Assembly (NCBI GenBank): GCA_003132405.1
Contig: PKXQ01000132.1
Span: 1-53,011 of the forward strand
Direction of reading: 5' to 3'
DNA length: 53,011 nt
From: Acidobacteriaceae bacterium
Lineage (GTDB): Bacteria > Acidobacteriota > Terriglobia > Terriglobales > Acidobacteriaceae
Shown piece after piece: positions 28,233 to 35,683 of this stretch (positions are counted from its first letter, which is position 1; every line of letters starts with the position of its first letter). A program made the translations under genes and the position numbers. The notes under the pieces are model-generated. The model saw only the letters and a list, made by a program, of their open reading frames with translations, ran no database searches and was not told the DNA's origin.

Positions 28233-28243
28233 GATAATGATCG

Positions 28244-29626
28244 CTAGTTCTGCGGGGTCTCCCTAGGAATTGCGGCACTGGGTTTCTTTCCTGTGGTAGC
28301 TGTAGCCGCCGGCAGCGCTGTATGCGGCTCTGTCGTCTTGTTAGTCGTAGTAGCCGCGACCGGCGGTGTGTTTCCATTTGACTTCGGCGGCACCTGATTT
28401 ACTGCCACGGGCTTAGCCACCGCTGGCTTTATTCCCGCTGCTCTTGCCGGACTTGTTTTAGCCGCCACCACTTTCGCTGGTGCCGCCTTTGCCGGAGCGC
28501 GATGAACCGTGGCATTGCTCGCGATTTTGGTCTTCGGCTTCACTTCTTTCTTCGCCGGAGCCGTCGGTGCGACGGGATGCGTCACATATTTCTCGTAATT
28601 CACAAGCGCTGCAGTCTTCACGCCCGCGGCCATCGCCGCTTTCGCCGCAGCCGGTGTCAGGACCGGTTGACGCGCCATCCCATTGAGATCGGGATTAACG
28701 ATGATCTGCCCGTCATAACGCAAATCGACCGACTCAAGCTTGTCGAACTGTTGCCGCCACTGTTGCACATGCGTGACGTAGGTTCTATAACGTTGCAGAT
28801 AATTACCCGACCCCAGATGCACGAGGACTTCGCCATTCGCATCGGCCGCCAGCACCTTCACGTCCTCCGGATCGCTGAGATCTACCTCGCTCAGTTCCTG
28901 TGAATAGCGGGCGCCGCTCGAATCCAGCTCGCGAACCAGCGCGTTGTAATTCTTCATCCGCGCCGCGCGGGTGGAGAGTGGCTCGCCGGCATTCATGCCC
29001 GCAATTACCGGGAACGAATACTTATGCTTGCCGCCCGGGGCAAGCTCCATCAGCGTGCCCCCGGCATCGATCAGTGAAATATGCGAACCGATGCGGGCGA
29101 AAGCCACCGGCGTGCGCTCATGAATCTCGATGCGCAAGCGATTGGGCACGAAGCGCATCACGCTCGCCGATTCCACCCACGGAATCTGCTCCAGTTGCTG
29201 TTGGCGTTGCGCCAGCGGCACGAAGAAAATGTTGCGGCCAATGTCTCCGCCCATCACTTCCATGATCTGTGCGTGGGCCACATGCTCGGCGCCAGCAACC
29301 TCGATCTGATCGCTCGAATCGATGCGAAAACGCCAGGAGTGCTTGCCGTATCGGTAGAGACTCAGACCCGCAACGCCGAGAATCGTCAGCGCAACCAGCG
29401 CCGCTCCGATCCACAGCAATCGATTAGCAGTTTTTTTAGGAAGTGATCCGCGCCGGACGGAGACCCGCTTTTGACCGCGCAGGAACGGGGATTCCTGCTC
29501 CGCTTCTAAATCGACCAGCCGCGCGTCATCGAAAGGCTCGCGCTCGGGAGCCTCGTGCTGCGAAATCTCGCGCGGAAGAGGATACAACTCTTCCTGGACT
29601 GCGGTGGAACTTGATTTCCGCGCCAC
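28244..29626 (-). CDS. ftsQ: Cell division protein FtsQ with long C-terminal tail
   Basis: A 460-residue bitopic divisome protein. A cytoplasmic N-terminus (1-69) is followed by one membrane helix (about 70-91). The POTRA domain (about 97-165) reads IEVAGAEHVAHAQIMEVMGG, NIFFVPLAQRQQQLEQIPWV and RLRIEIHERTPVAFARI; the beta domain runs to about 310 (VDLSDPEDVKVLAADANGEV, ESVDLRYDGQIIVNPD). About 110-140 extra residues follow, rich in Ala, Pro, Lys and Thr, with many PAK-like units and no recognisable fold. Typical FtsQ proteins are 250-350 residues, so the tail is unusual; it would lie in the periplasm. It overlaps nothing and lies 12 bases before ftsA. Confidence 0.93.
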   Translation of the reverse strand: MARKSSSTAVQEELYPLPREISQHEAPEREPFDDARLVDLEAEQESPFLRGQKRVSVRRGSLPKKTANRLLWIGAALVALTILGVAGLSLYRYGKHSWRFRIDSSDQIEVAGAEHVAHAQIMEVMGGDIGRNIFFVPLAQRQQQLEQIPWVESASVMRFVPNRLRIEIHERTPVAFARIGSHISLIDAGGTLMELAPGGKHKYSFPVIAGMNAGEPLSTRAARMKNYNALVRELDSSGARYSQELSEVDLSDPEDVKVLAADANGEVLVHLGSGNYLQRYRTYVTHVQQWRQQFDKLESVDLRYDGQIIVNPDLNGMARQPVLTPAAAKAAMAAGVKTAALVNYEKYVTHPVAPTAPAKKEVKPKTKIASNATVHRAPAKAAPAKVVAAKTSPARAAGIKPAVAKPVAVNQVPPKSNGNTPPVAATTTNKTTEPHTALPAATATTGKKPSAAIPRETPQN

Positions 29627-29763
29627 TCTTTCGAGTCAGTTGTCGACAGAAAACCGCTGAGCAAAAATACTATAGCTGGTTTCCGAGAAATGAGACAGTG
29701 CGAAGTTGGTTCAGATGGTAACTGGCGAAAGAAATTCTGACATAAAAATGGATTTGCCCCGCG

Positions 29764-30192
29764 TCATTCCATCGAGGAAGAACCGGCTAGCACTGTCTGC
29801 AGCCGTGAGCGCGTGGCGCATCGAACTTGCTCTATTGCCGCGCGCTGCATTTCAGCTTGCGCTCGAATCACCTCAGCCTGGGCGCGACTCTCGTCCCGCA
29901 CGACTTCCGCCTGATCGCGGGCCTGTTCACGCAGCAAGTCGCTCTGAACTCGCATATCTGCCAGCTGACCGGCCGACGCCGATCGAGTTTCTGCCGCGAA
30001 CTCTGAGATACTCGTTACGCCGATTGCGGAGGCCAGTGTCTGTTCCGCGCGCGACGATATTTCGCACAACACGGAATCGGCCCGTTCGGCCACCCGATGC
30101 AGCGCCAGAAAATTGCCGCGCCGGTATTCGCTGTTCAATCCCATCCCCAAGACTGCGAGCGCTGTCCAGTATGCGACTTTGTTCGTATCCAT
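29764..30192 (-). CDS. Unknown coiled-coil protein between murC and ftsQ
   Basis: A 142-residue protein. It has an N-terminal weakly hydrophobic stretch (VAYWTALAVLGMGLNSEYRRG) that may be a short anchor, then a predicted long helix from about residue 30 to 135 with heptad-like spacing. That helix is rich in Ala, Gln, Glu and Arg (ERADSVLCEISSRAEQTL, REQARDQAEVVRDESRAQAE). I do not recognise a family. GAGGAAC just upstream of the ATG at 30192 supports the start. It sits where murB or ddl lies in many division clusters, so a link to envelope assembly is suggested by position only. Confidence 0.7.
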   Translation of the reverse strand: MDTNKVAYWTALAVLGMGLNSEYRRGNFLALHRVAERADSVLCEISSRAEQTLASAIGVTSISEFAAETRSASAGQLADMRVQSDLLREQARDQAEVVRDESRAQAEVIRAQAEMQRAAIEQVRCATRSRLQTVLAGSSSME

Positions 30193-30293
30193 CGATGTTC
30201 CTCGCTTTGTATTGTTTTGGACGAACGGGATGAAAAAAGGTCAACAGGACATAACATCAATCAGCGCAGCCGGAACCCCGGTGACCTGCGCCT

Positions 30294-31715
30294 CTATACA
30301 AGCGCATCTCGACTCGCGACCATCTCCAGTTTCTCTATAATCAGCGGTCCCAACTGCGAGACGCTGCCCGCCCCTAGCGTCAAGATCATGTCGCCCGCTC
30401 GGGCGAGCGCGGCAACCGAAGCAACGGCATCCGAAGTAGAACGAGCATACGTGACGCTCCGCTTCCCCGCACCGGCAATGCGGTTCGCGAGGGCATCGGC
30501 CGTAATGCCCTCGATCGGCTTCTCGCTCGCTGGATAAATGTCTACCAGGCAAAGCGTATCGGCATCGGCGAAGGCGGTCGCGAATTCGTCCATCAGATCA
30601 CGAGTGCGGGTAAAACGGTGCGGCTGGAAAATCACATGCACGCGGCGAAATCCACACTGGCGGGCGGCAGCCAGCGTGGCCCGTATTTCCGTGGGATGAT
30701 GCCCGTAGTCGTCAATGACGCTGACGCCCGCGACTTTGCCCTTCAGTTGAAACCGCCGATCAACACCGCGAAAGCCATCCAGCGCGGAGCGAATCTGTTC
30801 CACTGAAATATCAAGTGCCGTGCCCACCGCAATCGCGGCGGTCGCGTTCAGAACATTGTGCGCGCCAGGCACGTGCAGCGTGAACTCTCCCAGATCCTTA
30901 TCTTTATAGTTCACCCGAAAGCGACTCAAAGGGCCGCGCTCTTCAAAATTCGGCGAAGACTTACCCTGCGGTGCCATGATGATCAGAAAATCAGAGCCCT
31001 GGCTGGTGCCGTAGGTGGTCACGCGGCGGTGAACGCGGGGCAGCAAGCGCCGCAGCACCGCGTCGTCGTTGCAGCCCACGACAGTGCCATAAAACGGAAC
31101 CCGCTCCATAAACTCAAGAAACGTCCGCCGCACGTCGCGCATGTCGCGGTAGCAATCCATGTGCTCCCGGTCGATGTTCGTAACCACCGAGAGAATCGGA
31201 GAAAGCTTGAGAAACGACCGGTCGCTTTCGTCCGCCTCTGCGACCAGGTATTGCGATTTACCGAGGCGCGCGTTTGAGCCCATGGCATCGACGCGCCCAC
31301 CGACGACGACTGTTGGATCGAGTCCTCCTGCCGCCAGCACCGCGGCCACCATCGAAGTCGTCGTCGTCTTCCCATGCATGCCGGCAATGGCGATGCCATA
31401 TTTCAGGCGCATCAACTCGGCTAGCATCTCCGCGCGCTGAATCACCGGAACATGCAACCGCCGCGCCTCGGCGACTTCGGGGTTATCGACCGAAATCGCA
31501 GAACTCGTGACCACCACATCCGCGCCAGCCATATTTGCGGCGGAGTGCCCTTCACAGATCGATGCGCCCAAACTGGCCAGGCGATCGGTGACCGCCGAAT
31601 TTCTCAGGTCGGAGCCCGATATCTGGTAACCGAGATTCAGCAGGACCTCGGCAATCCCACTCATGCCGATGCCACCGATGCCCACGAAATGTATGCGCTG
31701 AACTTCGCCGAACAT
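30294..31715 (-). CDS. murC: UDP-N-acetylmuramate--L-alanine ligase MurC
   Basis: A 473-residue cytoplasmic Mur ligase that adds L-alanine to UDP-MurNAc using ATP. It has the N-terminal nucleotide-sugar loop [17 protein letters not shown], the ATP loop [17 protein letters not shown] (about 112-128), and the central-domain motifs EADESDRSF and [10 protein letters not shown]. The ligase C-domain shows [16 protein letters not shown] and [12 protein letters not shown], with [13 protein letters not shown]. It lies downstream of murG with a 122-base gap that carries a dispersed repeat, and upstream of the coiled-coil gene. Confidence 0.98.
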   Translation of the reverse strand: MFGEVQRIHFVGIGGIGMSGIAEVLLNLGYQISGSDLRNSAVTDRLASLGASICEGHSAANMAGADVVVTSSAISVDNPEVAEARRLHVPVIQRAEMLAELMRLKYGIAIAGMHGKTTTTSMVAAVLAAGGLDPTVVVGGRVDAMGSNARLGKSQYLVAEADESDRSFLKLSPILSVVTNIDREHMDCYRDMRDVRRTFLEFMERVPFYGTVVGCNDDAVLRRLLPRVHRRVTTYGTSQGSDFLIIMAPQGKSSPNFEERGPLSRFRVNYKDKDLGEFTLHVPGAHNVLNATAAIAVGTALDISVEQIRSALDGFRGVDRRFQLKGKVAGVSVIDDYGHHPTEIRATLAAARQCGFRRVHVIFQPHRFTRTRDLMDEFATAFADADTLCLVDIYPASEKPIEGITADALANRIAGAGKRSVTYARSTSDAVASVAALARAGDMILTLGAGSVSQLGPLIIEKLEMVASRDALV

Positions 31716-31742
31716 GAAAATTAATGCTGATGATAGTCTATC

Positions 31743-31842
31743 TAACCCCGGAGAACGCTGAGGTCACAGAGAAGAACTTAACCACAGGGATCCTACTGAA
31801 TCTCGAATCTTCTCTGCGCGCTCTGCGTCCTCGGCGGTTAAA
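31743..31842. repeat. Dispersed inverted-repeat element between murG and murC
   Basis: The left arm (31743-31774) starts TAACCCCGGAGAACGCTGAG. The right arm (31809-31842), read on the minus strand, starts TTAACCGCCGAGGACGCAGA. Both continue into (G/C)ACAGAGAAG or GCAGAGAAG, so the arms form an imperfect inverted repeat about 100 bases long. Such elements recur in many acidobacterial and deltaproteobacterial genomes (from memory). The murG stop codon (31838-31840) lies inside the right arm. Confidence 0.75.
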
Positions 31843-32911
31843 GGGTCTGGTCGTGGCTGGCAAGCTCTCTGACAATTTCCGCAATCTCCTCGACAGCCTT
31901 CGGATGCGCTAGAGCTTTCGCGGCCTCCGACATGGCCCGCAATCGGCTGCCGTCACCGATCAATGTGGCAATCGTCTCGACCAGGTACGCCGCTCCCAGA
32001 TTACTTTCCTCGACCACCACTGCGGCCCCTACGCTCTCCAGCGCCCTGGCATTTACATTCTGATGGTCATCGGCCGCCGCCGGGAACGGAACAAAGATCG
32101 CTGGCTTCCCCGCCGCCGTAATCTCGCCCACCGTGCTCGCGCCCGATCGGCAGACGAGCAGATCAGCGCGCCCAAAGGTCTCCGGCATATCGTCGATGAA
32201 TTTGTGAACCTCGCCGGAAATTCCGGATTGCTGGTACGCGGCATGTACTCGATCGTAGTCGCGCTGACCCGTCTGATGAATGATGTGGATGCCAGGAACC
32301 TTCGCGCGCAAACCGGGCAGCGACTCGATCATCGCCTGGTTGATCGCACGCGCGCCCTGACTTCCTCCGAATACCAGCAAAGTGGGCACGCCACCAGCTT
32401 TAGCGGGGATATCAAAAAAAGCGGCGCGCACCGGAACGCCCGTTACCTTGCAGTGCGGAAAATAATGGCAGGTCTCTTCAAAGTGCACAGCCGCTGCCGA
32501 AACCCAGCGCGCGATCATCCGGTTAGCAAACCCCGGTACAACGTTCGGCTCAAAAGCAAGCGTCGGAAGCCGCCGCCGAATCGCGGCCACCATAGCTGGC
32601 CCGGAGGCGTAGCCCCCTACCCCAATTACCACTTCCGGATCGAATTCGGAGAGCATCCGCGACGAAGCCGCAATCGCGAGTGGCAAATCAAACATTGTCT
32701 TCACGCGCGTCATCAGGCTGACATTTTTCAGCGCGCCGATCTCAATCAGTTTCAGCGGAAACCCTGCCTGCGGCACTAGACGCGTCTCTATGCCGCGAGC
32801 GGTTCCGATAAAAAGCACTTCGGCGTGGAATTGCTTCTTAAGTTGTTGAGCAATGGCCAGCGCCGGAATAACGTGCCCGCCAGTCCCCCCGCCCGCGATG
32901 ATGATACGCAT
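31838..32911 (-). CDS. murG: MurG, lipid II synthesis N-acetylglucosaminyltransferase
   Basis: A 357-residue peripheral membrane glycosyltransferase (GT28) that transfers GlcNAc from UDP-GlcNAc to lipid I. The N-domain loop [15 protein letters not shown] (6-20) and the second glycine loop [11 protein letters not shown] (about 96-106) are visible. The C-domain UDP-GlcNAc site includes [14 protein letters not shown] and [24 protein letters not shown]. The final residues SHDQTL and the stop codon fall in a dispersed repeat, so the C-terminal end may have been set by that insertion. It lies 18 bases after mtnA, so co-transcription is likely. Confidence 0.97.
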   Translation of the reverse strand: MRIIIAGGGTGGHVIPALAIAQQLKKQFHAEVLFIGTARGIETRLVPQAGFPLKLIEIGALKNVSLMTRVKTMFDLPLAIAASSRMLSEFDPEVVIGVGGYASGPAMVAAIRRRLPTLAFEPNVVPGFANRMIARWVSAAAVHFEETCHYFPHCKVTGVPVRAAFFDIPAKAGGVPTLLVFGGSQGARAINQAMIESLPGLRAKVPGIHIIHQTGQRDYDRVHAAYQQSGISGEVHKFIDDMPETFGRADLLVCRSGASTVGEITAAGKPAIFVPFPAAADDHQNVNARALESVGAAVVVEESNLGAAYLVETIATLIGDGSRLRAMSEAAKALAHPKAVEEIAEIVRELASHDQTL

Positions 32912-32929
32912 GAAATTTGGTTCCTAATT

Positions 32930-33982
32930 TCAGCGCGTCTCCTGAACCTGGCCCGCCAGCTCGCTCAGGGACTCTTCGTACGGCGCCCGCGCAATGCCGC
33001 GCTCAGTAATGATGGCCGTCACATACTTTGCCGGAGTCACATCGAACGCAGGATTCTCGATCTCGACTCCGTCCGGCGTCATTTGCTTTCCGGCGATGTG
33101 GGTTACTTCTCTCGCATTGCGCTGCTCGATAGGAATTTTACTGCCGTCGGGCGTGGCTAGATCTACCGTAGAGATCGGCGCAGCTACGTAGAACGGGATG
33201 CCATGCTCTTTGGCAAGAACGGCCACGGTGTAAGTTCCGACTTTATTGGCCACGTCTCCGTTTGCGGCGATGCGGTCGGCGCCGACGACGACGGCTCCGA
33301 TCTTGCCTTGCTGCATCATGACTCCGGCCATGTTGTCGGAGATGACTGTCGTCGGAATGCCATCCTTCATCAACTCCCATGCGGTAAGCCGCGAGCCTTG
33401 CAGAAAGGGCCGCGTCTCATCGGCATAGACGTGAATTTTCTTGCCGGCTTCGACCGCCGCGCGAATTACGCCCAGCGCGGTGCCGTAGCCGGCGGTGGCC
33501 AGCGCTCCGGCGTTGCAGTGAGTGAGCACTCCTCCGCTTGATGGCAGGAGCGTAGCGCCGTGGCGTCCCATAGCCTGGTTGGCGGCGATGTCTTCGGCGT
33601 GCATGCGTTGTGCCTCTTCAATCAACGCTTGCTTGATTTGCGCGATGGGGCGAATACGGAGAGTTTCAAATTTCTCCTGCATGCGGCGGATCGCCCAGAA
33701 CAGATTCACGGCCGTGGGGCGCGTCTGGCGGATGATTTCGCAGATCTGGTCGAGCTCTTTCTTGAGATCGGCGGCGTTGTTCGCCTTAGAATTTTTCACG
33801 CCGAGCGCGATGCCCATGGCAGCGGCGACGCCAATGGCGGGCGCTCCGCGGACGATCATGTTGCGGATGGCGTCTGCGACCTGCTGGTGCGTGCTACAGG
33901 TTACATATACTTCTTCAGTGGGCAGCTTCGTTTGATCGATGAAGACTACGCCGTTGGACGTCCATTCGAGAGTTTGAATCAT
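32930..33982 (-). CDS. mtnA: S-methyl-5-thioribose-1-phosphate isomerase MtnA
   Basis: A 350-residue enzyme of the methionine salvage pathway that converts 5-methylthioribose 1-phosphate to the ribulose form. Family motifs are [13 protein letters not shown] (45-57), [12 protein letters not shown] with catalytic Cys156, [19 protein letters not shown], and [17 protein letters not shown] with catalytic Asp236. Length is normal for the family. It is embedded between pyrE and murG on the same strand, an unusual position for a salvage gene. A tandem-repeat stretch lies just upstream of its start. Confidence 0.97.
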   Translation of the reverse strand: MIQTLEWTSNGVVFIDQTKLPTEEVYVTCSTHQQVADAIRNMIVRGAPAIGVAAAMGIALGVKNSKANNAADLKKELDQICEIIRQTRPTAVNLFWAIRRMQEKFETLRIRPIAQIKQALIEEAQRMHAEDIAANQAMGRHGATLLPSSGGVLTHCNAGALATAGYGTALGVIRAAVEAGKKIHVYADETRPFLQGSRLTAWELMKDGIPTTVISDNMAGVMMQQGKIGAVVVGADRIAANGDVANKVGTYTVAVLAKEHGIPFYVAAPISTVDLATPDGSKIPIEQRNAREVTHIAGKQMTPDGVEIENPAFDVTPAKYVTAIITERGIARAPYEESLSELAGQVQETR

Positions 33983-33984
33983 GA

Positions 33985-34038
33985 GTTGGTCGTTGGTTGT
34001 TAGTCGTTGGTCGTTCGCTGTTGGTCGTTCGTCGTTTG
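33985..34038. repeat. Degenerate GTTGGTCGTT tandem repeat
   Basis: Units of the type GTTGGTCGTT, with variants GTTGTTAGTCG, CGTTCGCT and CGTTCGTCG, repeat about five times between pyrE and mtnA, immediately upstream of the mtnA start. Confidence 0.75.
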
Positions 34039-34045
34039 ATTTTTC

Positions 34046-34076
34046 GCTAAATGCTAACTGCTAATTGCTAAATGCT
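34046..34076. repeat. GCTAAATGCTAACTGCTAAT-type repeat at the pyrE 3' end
   Basis: Four 7-8 base units (GCTAAAT, GCTAACT, GCTAATT, GCTAAAT) lie in tandem. The pyrE stop codon and the last codons (Ala-Ile-Ser-Ser) fall inside it. Confidence 0.75.
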
Positions 34077-34620
34077 CTTTCCGAACATCGATCGCTGTAA
34101 ATATCGAAATAAAATTTGCCGGCGCGGCGGCTTTCTCTACATTGGGACGCCCGTGAGCATCCTGGCGTTCGACCAGGCACATTACTCCGACAATTTCGAA
34201 ACCGAATTCTCGGGCCGCCTCGATGGCTTGAACTGTGGACGATCCTATAGTGCAAACATCATCGACAATCACCACGCGCGCGCCTTTTTCGTGGAAGCCT
34301 TCGATGCGCTGGCCAGTGCCATGCTGCTTCTCGGCCTTGCGGACGAGAAAGCCATGCATCTTGCCGCTCGTCACCGCTACAGCTACGACAATCGGATCGG
34401 CGCCCATAGTCAATCCGCCGATGGCATCTGCTTCCCAGCCTTGCTCGCGGATTTGATCGAGGAAAACTTCGCCAACCAGTTGCGCGCCGCGAGCATCGAG
34501 CGTCGTAGTGCGGCAATCGATGTAATAGTCGCTCGTGCCGCCGGACGACAACTGAAAATTACCCAGGCGAAACGATTTCCGCGCCAGCATTTCCAAGAGC
34601 TCTTGTCGTGCAGTCGACAT
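34054..34620 (-). CDS. pyrE: Orotate phosphoribosyltransferase PyrE
   Basis: A 188-residue cytoplasmic enzyme of pyrimidine synthesis that makes OMP from orotate and PRPP. It shows [20 protein letters not shown] near the N-terminus, the [15 protein letters not shown] segment, the lysine-rich flexible loop [18 protein letters not shown], and the PRPP motif [13 protein letters not shown] (116-128). The last codons, including the stop, lie in a tandem repeat. It is transcribed with mtnA (72 bases downstream), though the intervening repeats may affect readthrough. Confidence 0.96.
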   Translation of the reverse strand: MSTARQELLEMLARKSFRLGNFQLSSGGTSDYYIDCRTTTLDARGAQLVGEVFLDQIREQGWEADAIGGLTMGADPIVVAVAVTSGKMHGFLVRKAEKQHGTGQRIEGFHEKGARVVIVDDVCTIGSSTVQAIEAAREFGFEIVGVMCLVERQDAHGRPNVEKAAAPANFISIFTAIDVRKEHLAISS

Positions 34621-34660
34621 AAATTTCTACGATAGCAGAAAAGCAGTTCTCGCTTCCCAG

Positions 34661-34748
34661 TTGTCAGTGGTCAGTGGTCAGTTCTCCGTTCTCAGTCCCC
34701 AAGTCTGTGAATTTCCGCCGCCTGCCGTTACTGAAAACTGATAACTGA
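34661..34748. repeat. CAGTGGTCAGT-type intergenic repeats
   Basis: TTGTCAGTGGTCAGTGGTCA followed by GTTCTCCGTTCTCAGT lies at 34661-34697. A facing copy, ACTGAAAACTGATAACTGAC, is at 34730-34749. Together they form a loose inverted pair between pyrE and the CPBP gene. Confidence 0.65.
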
Positions 34749-34753
34749 CGACC

Positions 34754-35683
34754 TTATTGGTTAAGTTTCTCCAGATGACGAAATCCGTCGGTCGCGGCGA
34801 ACATGGCTACCGTGATGGTGCCGTTGTAGGCCATGTGGATGAGTACACCTGACGCCACAGAATTTGTTTTGGCTCTCACCAGGGTAAGAACCACGCCCAC
34901 AAGGAAAATCACCAACACCGGGCCCCACGAAAACATCAACTGCATCCCGTGCAGTGCCGCGAAACCGAGCGCGGTCAGGAAAACTGCAACGGGCAGGCCG
35001 AGACTGCGCGCGAGCACAGGATAAAGAAAGCCGCGAAAAAAAAGTTCTTCCATCAGCGGCGCGAGCGTAACGCTAAGAATGCTGAGCGCCCAGGCTTCGG
35101 CGGGCGTTTGAAAAAAACTGTCAATCGGCAGCTCTTTCGGAATCGGCAAAAAATGGGCGAGAATTTGCAACGCGACCGAGAGCACCACGCCACCTAACAG
35201 GCAAGCGGCAATCACACGGCGCGGGGGCCAGTTCCAGTGGATGGCGGCAAGAAAATCGGGACGGCGCCGCTCGCGCGTCACTAACACATACATATAGCCG
35301 AGGATGAGAAGGTAGGCGAGCGATTGTCCAGCAACGACGATGAGCGGGATGCGCGCGATTTCGCCTAGGCCCCGATGCGGGTACATCCAAAAGCGAGCGA
35401 TGAGCAGCACAATAAATATGCCTGCGAAAAGCGCCACGATGGTGAGGCAGGTGAGGCGGAGGACGTCCCAGCCATTCCATGCGGGATCGGGCGCGGGTCG
35501 GCCAATTTCGAGGGGTTGGATGGCGGGGAGATTCCCCTCGGCTAAAAGGTCTCCAGCATCGTTATGAGCATCAGCAGTTCGCGCGCCCTCGACAGGCACT
35601 AACACCCTTCCGTCCTCGATCGCTTCGGCGGACTGTGGCGCTGGCGCCGGAGTTTCAGATTGTTCGCCGGGAGAGAGGGTCAC
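34754..35683 (-). CDS. CPBP family intramembrane metalloprotease
   Basis: A 309-residue membrane protein. About 70 soluble, proline-rich N-terminal residues precede roughly six to eight membrane segments. The family's catalytic signature is complete: EELFFR (Glu212, Glu213, Arg217), FAALHG (His245), and HMAYN (His283, Asn287). Such proteins include Rce1/CAAX-protease relatives; in bacteria they are linked to bacteriocin immunity or to processing of membrane peptides, with unknown substrates here. The GTG start overlaps the uvrA stop (GTGA, 35680-35683), so translation is coupled. Confidence 0.9.
   Translation of the reverse strand: MTLSPGEQSETPAPAPQSAEAIEDGRVLVPVEGARTADAHNDAGDLLAEGNLPAIQPLEIGRPAPDPAWNGWDVLRLTCLTIVALFAGIFIVLLIARFWMYPHRGLGEIARIPLIVVAGQSLAYLLILGYMYVLVTRERRRPDFLAAIHWNWPPRRVIAACLLGGVVLSVALQILAHFLPIPKELPIDSFFQTPAEAWALSILSVTLAPLMEELFFRGFLYPVLARSLGLPVAVFLTALGFAALHGMQLMFSWGPVLVIFLVGVVLTLVRAKTNSVASGVLIHMAYNGTITVAMFAATDGFRHLEKLNQ

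Noticed and set aside
27000..28247. A 415-codon plus-strand frame opposite ftsA
   Set aside because: Antisense of a clearly identified FtsA, extremely rich in Arg/His/Ala and without family features.
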